A DNA stretch of 64,000 bases, taken from the NCBI GenBank assembly GCA_026003075.1, contig BPGO01000002.1, positions 62,001 to 126,000 on the forward strand. Reading direction: 5' to 3'. Origin of the DNA: Fimbriimonadales bacterium (GTDB taxonomy: Bacteria; Armatimonadota; Fimbriimonadia; Fimbriimonadales; GBS-DC). Under the pieces are notes generated by a model. The model did no database searches. It was not told where the DNA came from and saw only the letters and a program-made list of their open reading frames with translations. Shown in pieces: positions 43,996-52,533 of the stretch (its first letter is position 1; the number at the start of each line of letters is the position of its first letter). A program made the translations under genes and the position numbers.

Positions 43996-45361
43996 TTAGA
44001 AAATGCGGTGTAGCCTCATATCCGCTTCTACGACGAAGCGGTTGATGATGTTGCGTGCGCCGGTTTGCGCGCCGCCGCCGAATCCACCGGGCGCGCCGGG
44101 TCCTCCTGCGCCGGGTCCGAGCAGACCGCCGCCCCCGGGGTCCGCCGCGCGGTGCGCCTGCCATACCGCCCTCGTCATCGGCGCCGAAGCCGCCCGGTCC
44201 GCGTCCCCCAAAGCCCGGTGCTGAAGGCGCACCAAACCCGCCAGGGCCACTCATCCCGCCGCCGAACTGGTCTTGACGAATCACGCCCTCCAACTGCAGC
44301 GTGGTTTTGACGCGAATCACCTGACCCAAGTCGTAGGCAAAATAGACCTCTCGTCGCACAATGCTCTTGGGTTTGTCCAGTTGTAGATTGCCCAGTTCCA
44401 GGTTGCCGGGAATGGGTCCCGAGAATTCATACACAATTTTGGCGCACTTGTAGCCTTGTTCCCACTCGAAGCGTTCCAATCGTGCCGCGACGGGGATGCG
44501 TGTGCCAATCTCGTTGATGTCGCCAGACGCCAACGGATTGCCCAGCAAAATAGTTGCGCTCCAGCGGTCGCCGGGCTTGTAGCGTCGCGGGGGCAGCAGC
44601 GGCAGGTCTTCCACCCAGTAGTAGTACACATCCGCCTGTTGGGAGTCGGCAAGGCGCGCCACCTGATAGCGTACCCGCCCGGTGGTTTCCACCTCTTGAT
44701 AGACGGGCGCCATTCGGTCGGAGTTGATAACGCCAATCTGCCCACCCTCAATAGAGATTGCAGGGGGCACCGGCGTCCACGAGATCAGCCCCAGGCTATT
44801 TCTGAAATCCAGCACGCCCAGATCGCCCTTGAAGGAGACATCCAGCAGGATGTTCTCTTGAGGCGTTAAGCCCGAATATTGGACTTCCTGTACCTCTTTG
44901 ACGATGGCTTTCAGGTCGTAGCGATAGGTTTTGCCAGGGATCCAGCGATAGCGCAGGGGGATACCGTCAGTGGGGGGCTTGATTTCGTTTTCTACAACCA
45001 CACGCACGGAGCTGCGTCCCAGCACGCGGGGGTTGCCACCTTCAGGACTGGTGAACAGCGACAACTCAACGGTATGCTCTCCGTCAGGAACATTCAACCG
45101 TTTTGTATCCCACTTATAGATGTAGTGCCCGCGCTCGCGGTCGGTCTCTAAGGCGGCTGGGGAAACTGCCTCGATGAATTTGCCGTCGATGCGCACGCCA
45201 ATAAAGCCGCCTTGGGGCACACTGCGGAGCGGGAAGCGGAACTGCACCACTTCGCGCACGCGCGCGCCGTCTTGCGGACGCACAATGGTGAAGGGCGCCT
45301 GCGCTATCGCTGCCGCGCCACAAAGCATCAGCAACCCAATCGCTACACGCTTCATTATCAT
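43996..45361 (-). CDS. Exported protein with Gly-rich C-terminus (apparent frameshift)
   Basis: The start ATG at 45361 has GGAGG 7 nt upstream and TACAAT (45380-45385, minus) beyond. A signal peptide (KRVAIGLLMLCGAAAIAQA) follows. The body contains an Ig-like early part (FTIVRPQDGARVREVVQFRF) and a beta-rich domain (LRYRWIPGKTYRYDL). The C-terminus is rich in Gly-Pro and ends NRFVVEADMRLHRIF. As printed the frame shifts at a CCCCGGGGG run near 44135; removing one base joins it to the stop at 43996-43998. About 454 residues when restored. Function unknown; likely periplasmic or surface-located. Confidence 0.75.
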
Positions 45362-45379
45362 CTTTGCCTCCACGCTCTG

Positions 45380-45385
45380 ATTGTA
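45380..45385 (-). promoter_or_regulatory. Predicted -10 element of the exported protein/tatC cluster
   Basis: GGTACAAT on the minus strand upstream of ATG 45361, with a GGAGG site between. Confidence 0.55.
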
Positions 45386-45458
45386 CCCCATTCGGACGGG
45401 AATTCCTGCCTTGTGTGCTGCGAAAGTGTGGGGGCGTTTCGTTGCCTTCATTTTCAGG

Positions 45459-45464
45459 TACTAT
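45459..45464 (+). promoter_or_regulatory. Predicted -10 element of the GNAT gene
   Basis: GGTACTAT in the divergent gap, upstream of the acetyltransferase gene. Confidence 0.4.
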
Positions 45465-45528
45465 TCCGAGGGTAGGCGCACCGCAGGTGTGGAACTGCCT
45501 TCATGTGGCGTTGCCTTTGGACGACGGG

Positions 45529-46764
45529 ATGTTGTGGCGGCGAGCGGAAACCGAAGCGCGACAGATTGCGCCCGAAGAGTCCGAGTGGTTCCTGCGCGTG
45601 TTGTGTGCGGGATTCGGTCTCGAAATCGGTTCAGCGCGACGGTATTTCTATGATGACCCCTATTTTGGGGTGAATCAGCGTTGGGGGTTATGGCTGCAGG
45701 AGCGCGGCAGTCAGACGCTGGTATCTGTGCTCACAGCAATCCCCCTCACGATGTGGATTGGTGCGCGCCCTGTCGCGGTGTATGGGATTGCTGGGGTGGC
45801 GACTTTACCCGAGTATCGGCGTCGGGGTTTCGCTGGGGAGTTGTTGCGCCAAGCGCTTCGGGGGCTGCACCACGAGGGCGCGCCGCTTGCCGTCTTGCAG
45901 GCGTTCAACCACGAATTCTATCGGAAACTGGGCTGGGAGACAGTCGGCGCGATTGCCCACGCCCGCTTGACGCCCAAACAGCTTCCTCGCTACCGAGGTG
46001 CGCTGCTGCGTCGTGCAGGCGTCTTGGATCGCCCTGCGGTGATGCGCCTTTGCGAGCACCATTGCCAGCGACACACAGGCAGCCTCGTGCGCGATGAACG
46101 CCGCTGGGAGTATCTCTTCTGGAACCTGCCCAACCTGTGGGTCTGTGAGGTAGAGGGGGAAGTTGAGGGATACCTGTTCTACGACTTTATCGATTCGGGG
46201 TGGACATTACGGGTGCGGGAGATGGTTTGGCGCACGGAGCGGGCGCGGCGCGCGATTCTGGGCTGGCTCGCCGACAACGAGGAGTCGGTGCAGCAGGTAG
46301 AGTTTCAGATGCCGTTGGAATCTCTGGCGATGTTGGGGCTGATGGGCTGGAGTGCGCCGCCCGTTGAGCCGAATCAGCCGTTCTATGCGGTGCAGGTATT
46401 TCCGAACTTTATGGCGCGTCCCGTGCATGGACTGACCCTGTTGCAAGCGTTGCTGGGCGATGCGCCTGTTCCTGCGGGGTTCCAGCCGTTCAACCTGCGT
46501 GTGCGCGATACGATTTTGAGGGAAAATAGCGCAACGATGGGTGTAGGGGCTGCGGTGGGGCTAATCAGAGTCGGCGCAGAGCAGCCCGATGCGCCCACTG
46601 TCAGCCTCGCACCCACCACGCTGGCGATGCTGGCGTTTGGGACTCTCAGCGTGCCCGAACTGTGTGCCCGACGGATACTGAACGCGCCCGAGTCGATCAT
46701 CGAGACGCTGGACGCGCTGTTTCCCGAACGCCGCCCCTGCCTCGCACCGATAGATTTCTTTTGA
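45529..46764 (+). CDS. Eis-like GNAT N-acetyltransferase
   Basis: About 411 residues. A GNAT domain with the acetyl-CoA loop VATLPEYRRRGFAGELLRQA is followed by a second GNAT-like half and a C-terminal SCP2-like region ending PCLAPIDFF, the three-part layout of Eis-type acetyltransferases that act on amines or lysines. The start is uncertain: ATG 45529 is used, but GTG 45487 in the same frame is also possible. No Shine-Dalgarno site decides it. Substrate is unknown. Confidence 0.8.
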   Translation: MLWRRAETEARQIAPEESEWFLRVLCAGFGLEIGSARRYFYDDPYFGVNQRWGLWLQERGSQTLVSVLTAIPLTMWIGARPVAVYGIAGVATLPEYRRRGFAGELLRQALRGLHHEGAPLAVLQAFNHEFYRKLGWETVGAIAHARLTPKQLPRYRGALLRRAGVLDRPAVMRLCEHHCQRHTGSLVRDERRWEYLFWNLPNLWVCEVEGEVEGYLFYDFIDSGWTLRVREMVWRTERARRAILGWLADNEESVQQVEFQMPLESLAMLGLMGWSAPPVEPNQPFYAVQVFPNFMARPVHGLTLLQALLGDAPVPAGFQPFNLRVRDTILRENSATMGVGAAVGLIRVGAEQPDAPTVSLAPTTLAMLAFGTLSVPELCARRILNAPESIIETLDALFPERRPCLAPIDFF

Positions 46765-46907
46765 ATGCCTTCTCGGGAGGATGCCGTATCCCGACATGGA
46801 GTCGCTCAGCGAATCGCCCTAATATAAGGGAACGGGACACCGCGGTCAATCCTACGGCAGGAACTCACGCCTTGACCACGAACCCTATCCCCTGAGAGGT
46901 GAGTCTG

Positions 46908-48071
46908 ATGAGCGACTACACGCCAAAACCAGAACATAAGTTCACTTTTGGGTTGTGGACAGTGGGCAATGTTGGGCGCGATCCGTTTGGCGAACCAGTG
47001 CGTCCCCGAATTCCCCCGACGCGCATCGTGCAGAAACTTTCCGAGTTGGGCGCGTGGGGCGTGAACCTGCACGATAATGACCTTGTACCGATTGATGCGA
47101 CGCCTGCTGAGCGCGACGCCATCGTGCGCGAGTTCAAAAAAGCCCTCAGCGACTACAATATGCGCTTGGTGATGGGCACGACCAACCTGTTCAGCGACCC
47201 TGCGTTCAAAGATGGCGCGTTCACCAGCAACGACCCCAAAGTGCGCGCTTACGCCTTGCAGAAATCGATGCACGCGATCGACCTCGCGGTGGAACTCGGT
47301 GCGGAAATCTATGTGTTTTGGGGCGGACGCGAGGGCACAGAAACCGACGCCGCCAAAGATCCTGTGCAGGCACTGCAATGGTATCGCGAGTGCATGAACT
47401 TCCTAATCCACTATGTGAAAGATCAGGGCTACAACCTCAAGTTTGCGCTGGAGCCGAAGCCGAACGAGCCGCGCGGCGATATCTTCCTGCCGACCGTCGG
47501 CGCGATGCTGGCATTTATCGAAACTTTAGATGACCCCAGCATGTGCGGTGTGAATCCTGAAGTCGCGCATGAGCATATGGCAGGGCTGAACTTTACCCAC
47601 GCCGTCGCCCAAGCCATCGAACGCAGTAAACTGTTCCACATCGACTTGAATGCGCAAAAACTGACGCGCTACGATCAGGACTTCCGTTTCGGCGCGGAGG
47701 ATATCAAGGGGGCATTCTTCCTGGTGAAGCTACTGGAGGATAATGGCTATAGCGGACCGCGCCACTTCGACGCCCATGCCTACCGCACCGAAGACGAGGA
47801 GGGCGTGTGGGAGTTCGCGAAAGGCTGCATGCGCACCTATCTGATTCTCAAAGAGAAAGCCGAGCGGTTCAACCAAGACCCCGAGATTCAGGAGCTGCTA
47901 TCGCAAATCCGTCAGTGGGATGTGGCATTGCAGGAGCGGATGCACTATTCGCGTGAGAACGCGGCGTGGCTGAAGTCGCATCATTTTGACCGTGCTGCGC
48001 TGGGCGCACGGGGCTATCAGTACGAAAAGTTAGACCAACTGACGATGGAGCTGTTGATGGGTGTGCGGTAG
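46908..48071 (+). CDS. xylA: Xylose isomerase, class I (short form)
   Basis: 387 residues. The HDND (NLHDNDLVP), [17 protein letters not shown] and [16 protein letters not shown] motifs carry the catalytic His/Asp pair and metal ligands that convert D-xylose to D-xylulose (and glucose to fructose). The length matches the class I enzymes of Actinobacteria and Thermus. GAGAGGTGAG lies 4 nt before ATG 46908; the GTG at 46899 is inside that element and less likely. No xylulose kinase adjoins it. Confidence 0.95.
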   Translation: MSDYTPKPEHKFTFGLWTVGNVGRDPFGEPVRPRIPPTRIVQKLSELGAWGVNLHDNDLVPIDATPAERDAIVREFKKALSDYNMRLVMGTTNLFSDPAFKDGAFTSNDPKVRAYALQKSMHAIDLAVELGAEIYVFWGGREGTETDAAKDPVQALQWYRECMNFLIHYVKDQGYNLKFALEPKPNEPRGDIFLPTVGAMLAFIETLDDPSMCGVNPEVAHEHMAGLNFTHAVAQAIERSKLFHIDLNAQKLTRYDQDFRFGAEDIKGAFFLVKLLEDNGYSGPRHFDAHAYRTEDEEGVWEFAKGCMRTYLILKEKAERFNQDPEIQELLSQIRQWDVALQERMHYSRENAAWLKSHHFDRAALGARGYQYEKLDQLTMELLMGVR

Positions 48072-48078
48072 CATTGGG

Positions 48079-48084
48079 TATAAT
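48079..48084 (+). promoter_or_regulatory. Predicted -10 element of the lysine-riboswitch dapB-dapA operon
   Basis: GGTATAAT a few bases after the xylA stop; transcription would begin near 48091, just before riboswitch helix P1 at 48099. Confidence 0.7.
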
Positions 48085-48090
48085 AGGCTG

Positions 48091-48276
48091 GGATTCGCCG
48101 AGTAGAGGCGCAGGACAGCAAGAGTAGGCGTTAGGAGGCGTGCCGACGCCGCAGAGTAACGCTGAAAGGGCTGCCTGCCGAAGTTATGCGCCGTTCGGCA
48201 AGCGCATGGCTGGGCTGCAGGGGAATACCTTGCAGACTGTCGCTTTGTGTACGCAAAGCGGAGCGCTACTCGAGTT
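48091..48276 (+). promoter_or_regulatory. Lysine riboswitch (L box)
   Basis: Conserved L-box blocks occur in order: GTAGAGGCGC, AAGAGTA, GAAAGGG, GCCGAAG, GGCTGGG, TGCAGACTGTC and GGAGCGCTACTCG. Helix P1 pairs CGAGTAG (48099-48105) with CTACTCG (48266-48272). It precedes dapB-dapA, both in lysine synthesis. No T-run terminator is obvious between the aptamer and the dapB Shine-Dalgarno site, so control at translation start is likely. Confidence 0.93.
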
Positions 48277-48346
48277 ATGGCATTTGCCTGCTCGATTCAC
48301 GCGCCTCCCCTCACTCGATGAACCCCCTGAAATTAGGAGAACGCCT

Positions 48347-49099
48347 ATGCGGATTGCGCTTATCGGCTACGGACGCATGGGGCAGGCGGTCGAGCGCGTG
48401 GCGACGGCGCGCGGGCACACGGTGATTGGGGTCATCCGCCGTGCGACGCCTCCCTCCGAGCGGGAATCGCTTGCTCACGCCGCGGATGCGCTGATTGACT
48501 TCTCACACGCTTCGGCGGTTGCGGAGAGCGTCGATCTCGCGTTGCGTACCCTGCGTCCCTTGGTAATCGGAACAACGGGCTGGGACTCTCAGCGCGAGGC
48601 GATTGCACAGCGCGTGCGCGAAACAGGTGGGAGTGTGCTGTACGCGCCGAACTTCTCGGTCGCAGTACAAGTGTACCTGCACCACGCGGTGACGCTTGCG
48701 GCGCAATTGCTGCGGCTGGAGGGTTGGGATGTGGCAATTGAGGAGGTTCACCATCGGGGCAAGGCGGATGCGCCCAGTGGCACGGCACGCGCCCTCGCCG
48801 AGCGACTGCAACACGCGACACAACCTCCACGCGAAGCCGTCTACCCGGCGCCAACCGAACACCGCCTGACCGAAAACCAGTTCACGGTCGGCGTCCTGAG
48901 GCTGGGCAGCGAGTTCGGAACCCATCGCCTACTGCTGGATGGACCCTACGACTGGATTGAAATCACGCACCGTGCTAAGAGCCGCGATGGGTTCGCCTAC
49001 GGCGCGGTCCGAGCCGCCGAGTGGTTGCGCGGACGCAAGGGCTTCTATCAGTTTCAGGAGGTTTTGAACGAAATCCTATCATACCTGGAGGAACAGTGA
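48347..49099 (+). CDS. dapB: 4-hydroxy-tetrahydrodipicolinate reductase
   Basis: 250 residues. NAD(P)-binding IALIGYGRMGQAVERVA, then IGTTGWDSQ, APNFSVAVQVY and the active-site EVHHRGKADAPSGTAR. Catalyses the second step after aspartate semialdehyde toward diaminopimelate and lysine. The start at 48347 follows TAGGAG at good spacing; frames open farther upstream run through the riboswitch and are not coding. It overlaps dapA by 1 nt (TGATG). Confidence 0.96.
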   Translation: MRIALIGYGRMGQAVERVATARGHTVIGVIRRATPPSERESLAHAADALIDFSHASAVAESVDLALRTLRPLVIGTTGWDSQREAIAQRVRETGGSVLYAPNFSVAVQVYLHHAVTLAAQLLRLEGWDVAIEEVHHRGKADAPSGTARALAERLQHATQPPREAVYPAPTEHRLTENQFTVGVLRLGSEFGTHRLLLDGPYDWIEITHRAKSRDGFAYGAVRAAEWLRGRKGFYQFQEVLNEILSYLEEQ

Positions 49100-50019
49100 T
49101 GCGAACGCTACCGTTTCGAGGCTTGGGCGTGGCGATGGTCACGCCGTTCACGCGCGACGGGGCGGTGGACGAACCCCGTCTGCGCCGCTTGGTCGATTGG
49201 TTGATTGAATCGGGCGTGGATGCCTTGTTGCCGGTTGGCTCTACCGGTGAAGGCGCGACGCTGACCCATGAAGAGCATCGCCGTGTGATCGACATCGTGC
49301 TGGAGCAGGCGAACGGGCGTGTGCCTGTGTGCCCCGGTGCGGGCAGTAATGCCACCCACGAGGCGATTGAGCTGGCGCAGCACGCCAAACGCGCGGGCGC
49401 AACTGCCGTGCTGTCCGTCACCCCGTATTATAACAAGCCCGAACCCGAAGGCTTGCTGCGCCACTATGCTGCGATTGCGGACGCTGCGGATATCCCTATC
49501 ATCCTTTATAATGTGCCGTCGCGTACGGGGCGCAACTACCCCCCTGAAGTCATCTTGCGCATCGCCCACGAGGTGCCCCATGTGGTCGCTGTAAAGGAGT
49601 CAAGTGGCAACCTCACGCAGGCGTTGGAGATTATCGAGAGGCGTCCTGAGGGCTTCGCCGTGTACGCTGGCGACGACATCTTCGCAGTGCCCACGATTCT
49701 GATGGGTGGCGACGGCGTAATCTCGGTGATTGGCAACGAGCTGCCCCATTGGACGGCGCGGCTGGTGCGGGCGGCGTTGCAGGGCGATGCGGAGACGGCA
49801 CGCCAGTGGCACTATCGCCTGCAGCCGCTGATGCTGGCGAACTTCTGGGAGACGAACCCCGCGCCCGTGAAGTGTGTGATGGCGATGCTGGGGCTGATTG
49901 AGGAGCACCTGCGCCTGCCCCTGACGCCTGTGAGCGAGCGTACGCGGGAGCGACTCCGAGCGTTGCTGCAGCAGATGGGGGTGGGCGCCACGGTCGCTGT
50001 CGGCGCGGTTGTGGAGTAA
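49099..50019 (+). CDS. dapA: 4-hydroxy-tetrahydrodipicolinate synthase
   Basis: 306 residues of the Schiff-base aldolase family. GSTGEGATLTHEEH, VTPYYNKPEPEGLLRHY (catalytic Tyr) and VAVKESSGN (Schiff-base Lys) are all present. It condenses pyruvate with aspartate semialdehyde. The ATG overlaps the dapB TGA by one base, with GGAGGA upstream, so both enzymes are made from the riboswitch-controlled mRNA. Confidence 0.96.
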   Translation: MRTLPFRGLGVAMVTPFTRDGAVDEPRLRRLVDWLIESGVDALLPVGSTGEGATLTHEEHRRVIDIVLEQANGRVPVCPGAGSNATHEAIELAQHAKRAGATAVLSVTPYYNKPEPEGLLRHYAAIADAADIPIILYNVPSRTGRNYPPEVILRIAHEVPHVVAVKESSGNLTQALEIIERRPEGFAVYAGDDIFAVPTILMGGDGVISVIGNELPHWTARLVRAALQGDAETARQWHYRLQPLMLANFWETNPAPVKCVMAMLGLIEEHLRLPLTPVSERTRERLRALLQQMGVGATVAVGAVVE

Positions 50020-50141
50020 GCACTGCTCAGATCGGATACATCGGGCACTGCAGTCTCTCTATGTCTCCCTGTCTTCGCGGGCTTGCGAATCCTGCGGAGG
50101 CAGGGGGTTCGTCGTAGAAGCCAAGCGGCACAGATGACCTT

Positions 50142-51546
50142 TCACGGGCTGGATGCAGACTCGTTTTTTTGCGCCGAACGCGAGCCGTTGGCGGCTTGCG
50201 TCGCGCGAGTGCGCTCTCTCAGCCACACGCTTGCGAGCAGGAGCGCGTACCCCAGCAACACCCAGTCGCCCAGATAGGTGGCGAGCGTTCCGCGTCCGCT
50301 GCCCAGTGACACATCAGCTATTGCTACTGTGCCCCATCTCGGGAGCGTAGGCAAGCACTCTGCCCCATTCATCGGTAATCATGGAACCTGCTTCGTACTC
50401 GGAACGCGCCAGCGGGGTGCGATGCTCCGCGGCACGCAAGGTTGTGGTCGCGGCGTGGAGGTAGTGGAAGGCTAAGTTCGGCGTTGTGGGATCGAGCGTG
50501 GGTACCGCGATGAGCCGCGCACCGTTCAGAACCTGCCGACGGCATGGCTCGGTGAACATAGTGTCGTAGCAGATGACCGCGCCTATTTTGCCGAACGGCG
50601 ACTCGAAGGCGCGTATCGGGTCTCCGGGGCGCCAAGAGGGCGACTCACCCCCATAAGGATACATTTTGTAGTACGGCTCGCTGAGGCTTCCGTCTGGCGC
50701 GACGAGCGAGGCGCTGTTGCGGTCAGCCCAGTATCCGAAAATTAGCCATAATTGAGCAGCGCGCGCTGCAGACGAGGCGGCTTCCGGGTTCCAACTGACT
50801 TCAGGCAGCACGACGATTTGCGCTCCTTGTGCCTTCGCTTGCTGAATCAGCTCAGGGTAGCACGACGAGTCGCTCTGCACTACAGCCACGCGTACCTGCT
50901 CGCGGCGCGGCGTCAAGGACATCTGGAGCCATCCCAGTGCGTGAAGCGCCAACAGCGCGCCTGTGAGAAGTTTGAAAGGGGATGTGAGGCGTCGGAGCGA
51001 CCATGCCTGCGCCACCGCCGTGTTGATCATCCATACCAGAAACGCTAACCCCCAGACGCCGCCCCAGCTCGCCAGCCATAGAATCGGCGTATCGCGCCAA
51101 AGAGCGAGTGCAACCGTATAGGGAAAATCGATCCGTGCCGCGAGCCACTCGACCAGCACGCCGATCGAACTGACACCCAGTATCGTTGTCCATCCGTGCG
51201 ATGCGCCAAGCCACTGCGCCCCCCGCAGTACGACCCCCAGAAACGCACCGAACACGCCAAACGGTACGAGCGCGAAGTACTCATTCTTATCTTGTACGGT
51301 GAAGGGCAGTCCCATCAGGACGAATCCTGCCACGCACGCCGTGATGATGCCGTAGGGCACTGCGGAGTAACGCGGCGCGTGAAATATCGCCGCCAACAGC
51401 GGCGCGAATGCCACAAACCCCAGCAGCGGCACATCGTACGGAGGCAACGCCAGCGCCAACAGAACGCCCGACACCACCGCATACAACACCCCTACCATCC
51501 ACGCACGCAGCCCCACTGTCGCTACGGAGACATTCTGTGCGTTCAT
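50142..51546 (-). CDS. lnt: Apolipoprotein N-acyltransferase (apparent frameshift)
   Basis: About six N-terminal membrane helices (VLYAVVSGVLLALALPPYDV and following) precede a nitrilase domain with the catalytic Glu in VLPEVSWNP, Lys in YYKMYPYGG and Cys in GAVICYDTMF. Lnt adds the third acyl chain to lipoproteins in the inner membrane. As printed the frame ends near 50330 (YAPEMGHSSNS). Dropping one C near 50338 continues it as GTVAIADVSLGSGRGTLATY and a last membrane helix to the stop at 50142, giving the expected length of about 468 residues. A sequence error is the simplest reading. Confidence 0.88.
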
Positions 51547-51699
51547 ATGCGATCACCTACCTATAAGGGTATTAGCCTATGATACTTCGACTTGGCGGCA
51601 ACATCTCCTGCATGATGAGCTTCCCAGCGGATAGGGTACCGCCTCCTTTTGCATCCACCATGGAAGATCTACCCAATCACTCGGCGGCGCAGTGCCCAA

Positions 51700-52427
51700 A
51701 CCACCGCTTGCAGCGTGGTACGCACGCCTCACTTCTCTCGGATTACCTCCAACTCCAACGCCCAACTATGCGCCTCAGCACGCGCGCACACGCAACCGCA
51801 CCAACGAACGCACCTGCTGACGCACATCCGTCTCCCCACGCGCCACAGGCAACCAACCCGCACCCACCAAACTCTGCAACAACCGCGCACGATACCCGTA
51901 CAGCCGATCCCCCACCAACAAAGTGTCCCACGCCAAACCACCCCGACCAGAACGCTCCACCCACGAACCCAACAAGTACGGGCACAGCGTCGCCGCGCCC
52001 CTACGTACCCCGTAAATATTGCGCGAAAAATGTCCCCGCATACCCGACCCCCTGTGCCCTCCACAAAGGCGCACGGCGTTTCGGTGGTCGCTGGCTCGGC
52101 AGCGATGCCCTGCTGTGCGAGCCAGTTCAGCAACTGGTGCAGGCGTTCGTCGGTGAGGTGGTGGAAACGGTAGACGAGCGTGCCCAAGGCAGGTAGGGGC
52201 TGGTTCGGCAACAGTTCTGTGGCGAGGGCGAAGCGCGGGCGTCGGGAGGAGGCGTGTTCAAGGACGGCAAGGAGCCACAGGGTGGGGATGAGAGGTTCAG
52301 GGTATTGGTGGGGTCTTCCGCGTTTGGGTGGGCGGGGGTGTAGTTGGCAGAAGCGTTGGACGAAGGTGTAGATGTGTTTTACTGGGAGAGTGGTGAGGGT
52401 GGCGTGGTGGGGGTAGCGTCGTTTCAT
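51700..52427 (-). pseudogene. Decayed DDE transposase remnant
   Basis: The reading frame starts MKRRYPHHATLTTLPVKHIY at 52427 and runs about 125 codons through LVYRFHHLTDERLHQLLNWL to AFVEGTG near 52055. It then continues in another frame with GGLAWDTLLVGDRLYGYRAR, a block typical of DDE transposases of the IS4-like group, to about 51780. Low-complexity G/T-rich stretches and stops break the rest. No terminal inverted repeats were identified. The family call below DDE level is uncertain. Confidence 0.6.
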
Positions 52428-52478
52428 AGGAAGAGGATACCCGACCCCAACGGATTTTTCGAACACCCTCCTCCCCGC

Positions 52479-52508
52479 TTGACATCGCCTATCGTTATCA
52501 GGTAAATT
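52479..52508 (+). promoter_or_regulatory. Promoter of topA
   Basis: TTGACA (52479-52484), an 18-nt spacer and TAAATT (52503-52508) preceded by GG, 25 nt before the topA ATG. Confidence 0.75.
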
Positions 52509-52533
52509 GCTTGCCCGTATAGGGGTAACCGCT

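Noticed and set aside
48140-48346. Coding sequence upstream of dapB
   Set aside because: This stretch is the lysine riboswitch and its leader; the dapB Shine-Dalgarno site sits before 48347.
51577-51765. Small protein gene on the minus strand next to the transposase remnant
   Set aside because: No start signal or family resemblance; most likely non-coding flank of the decayed element.
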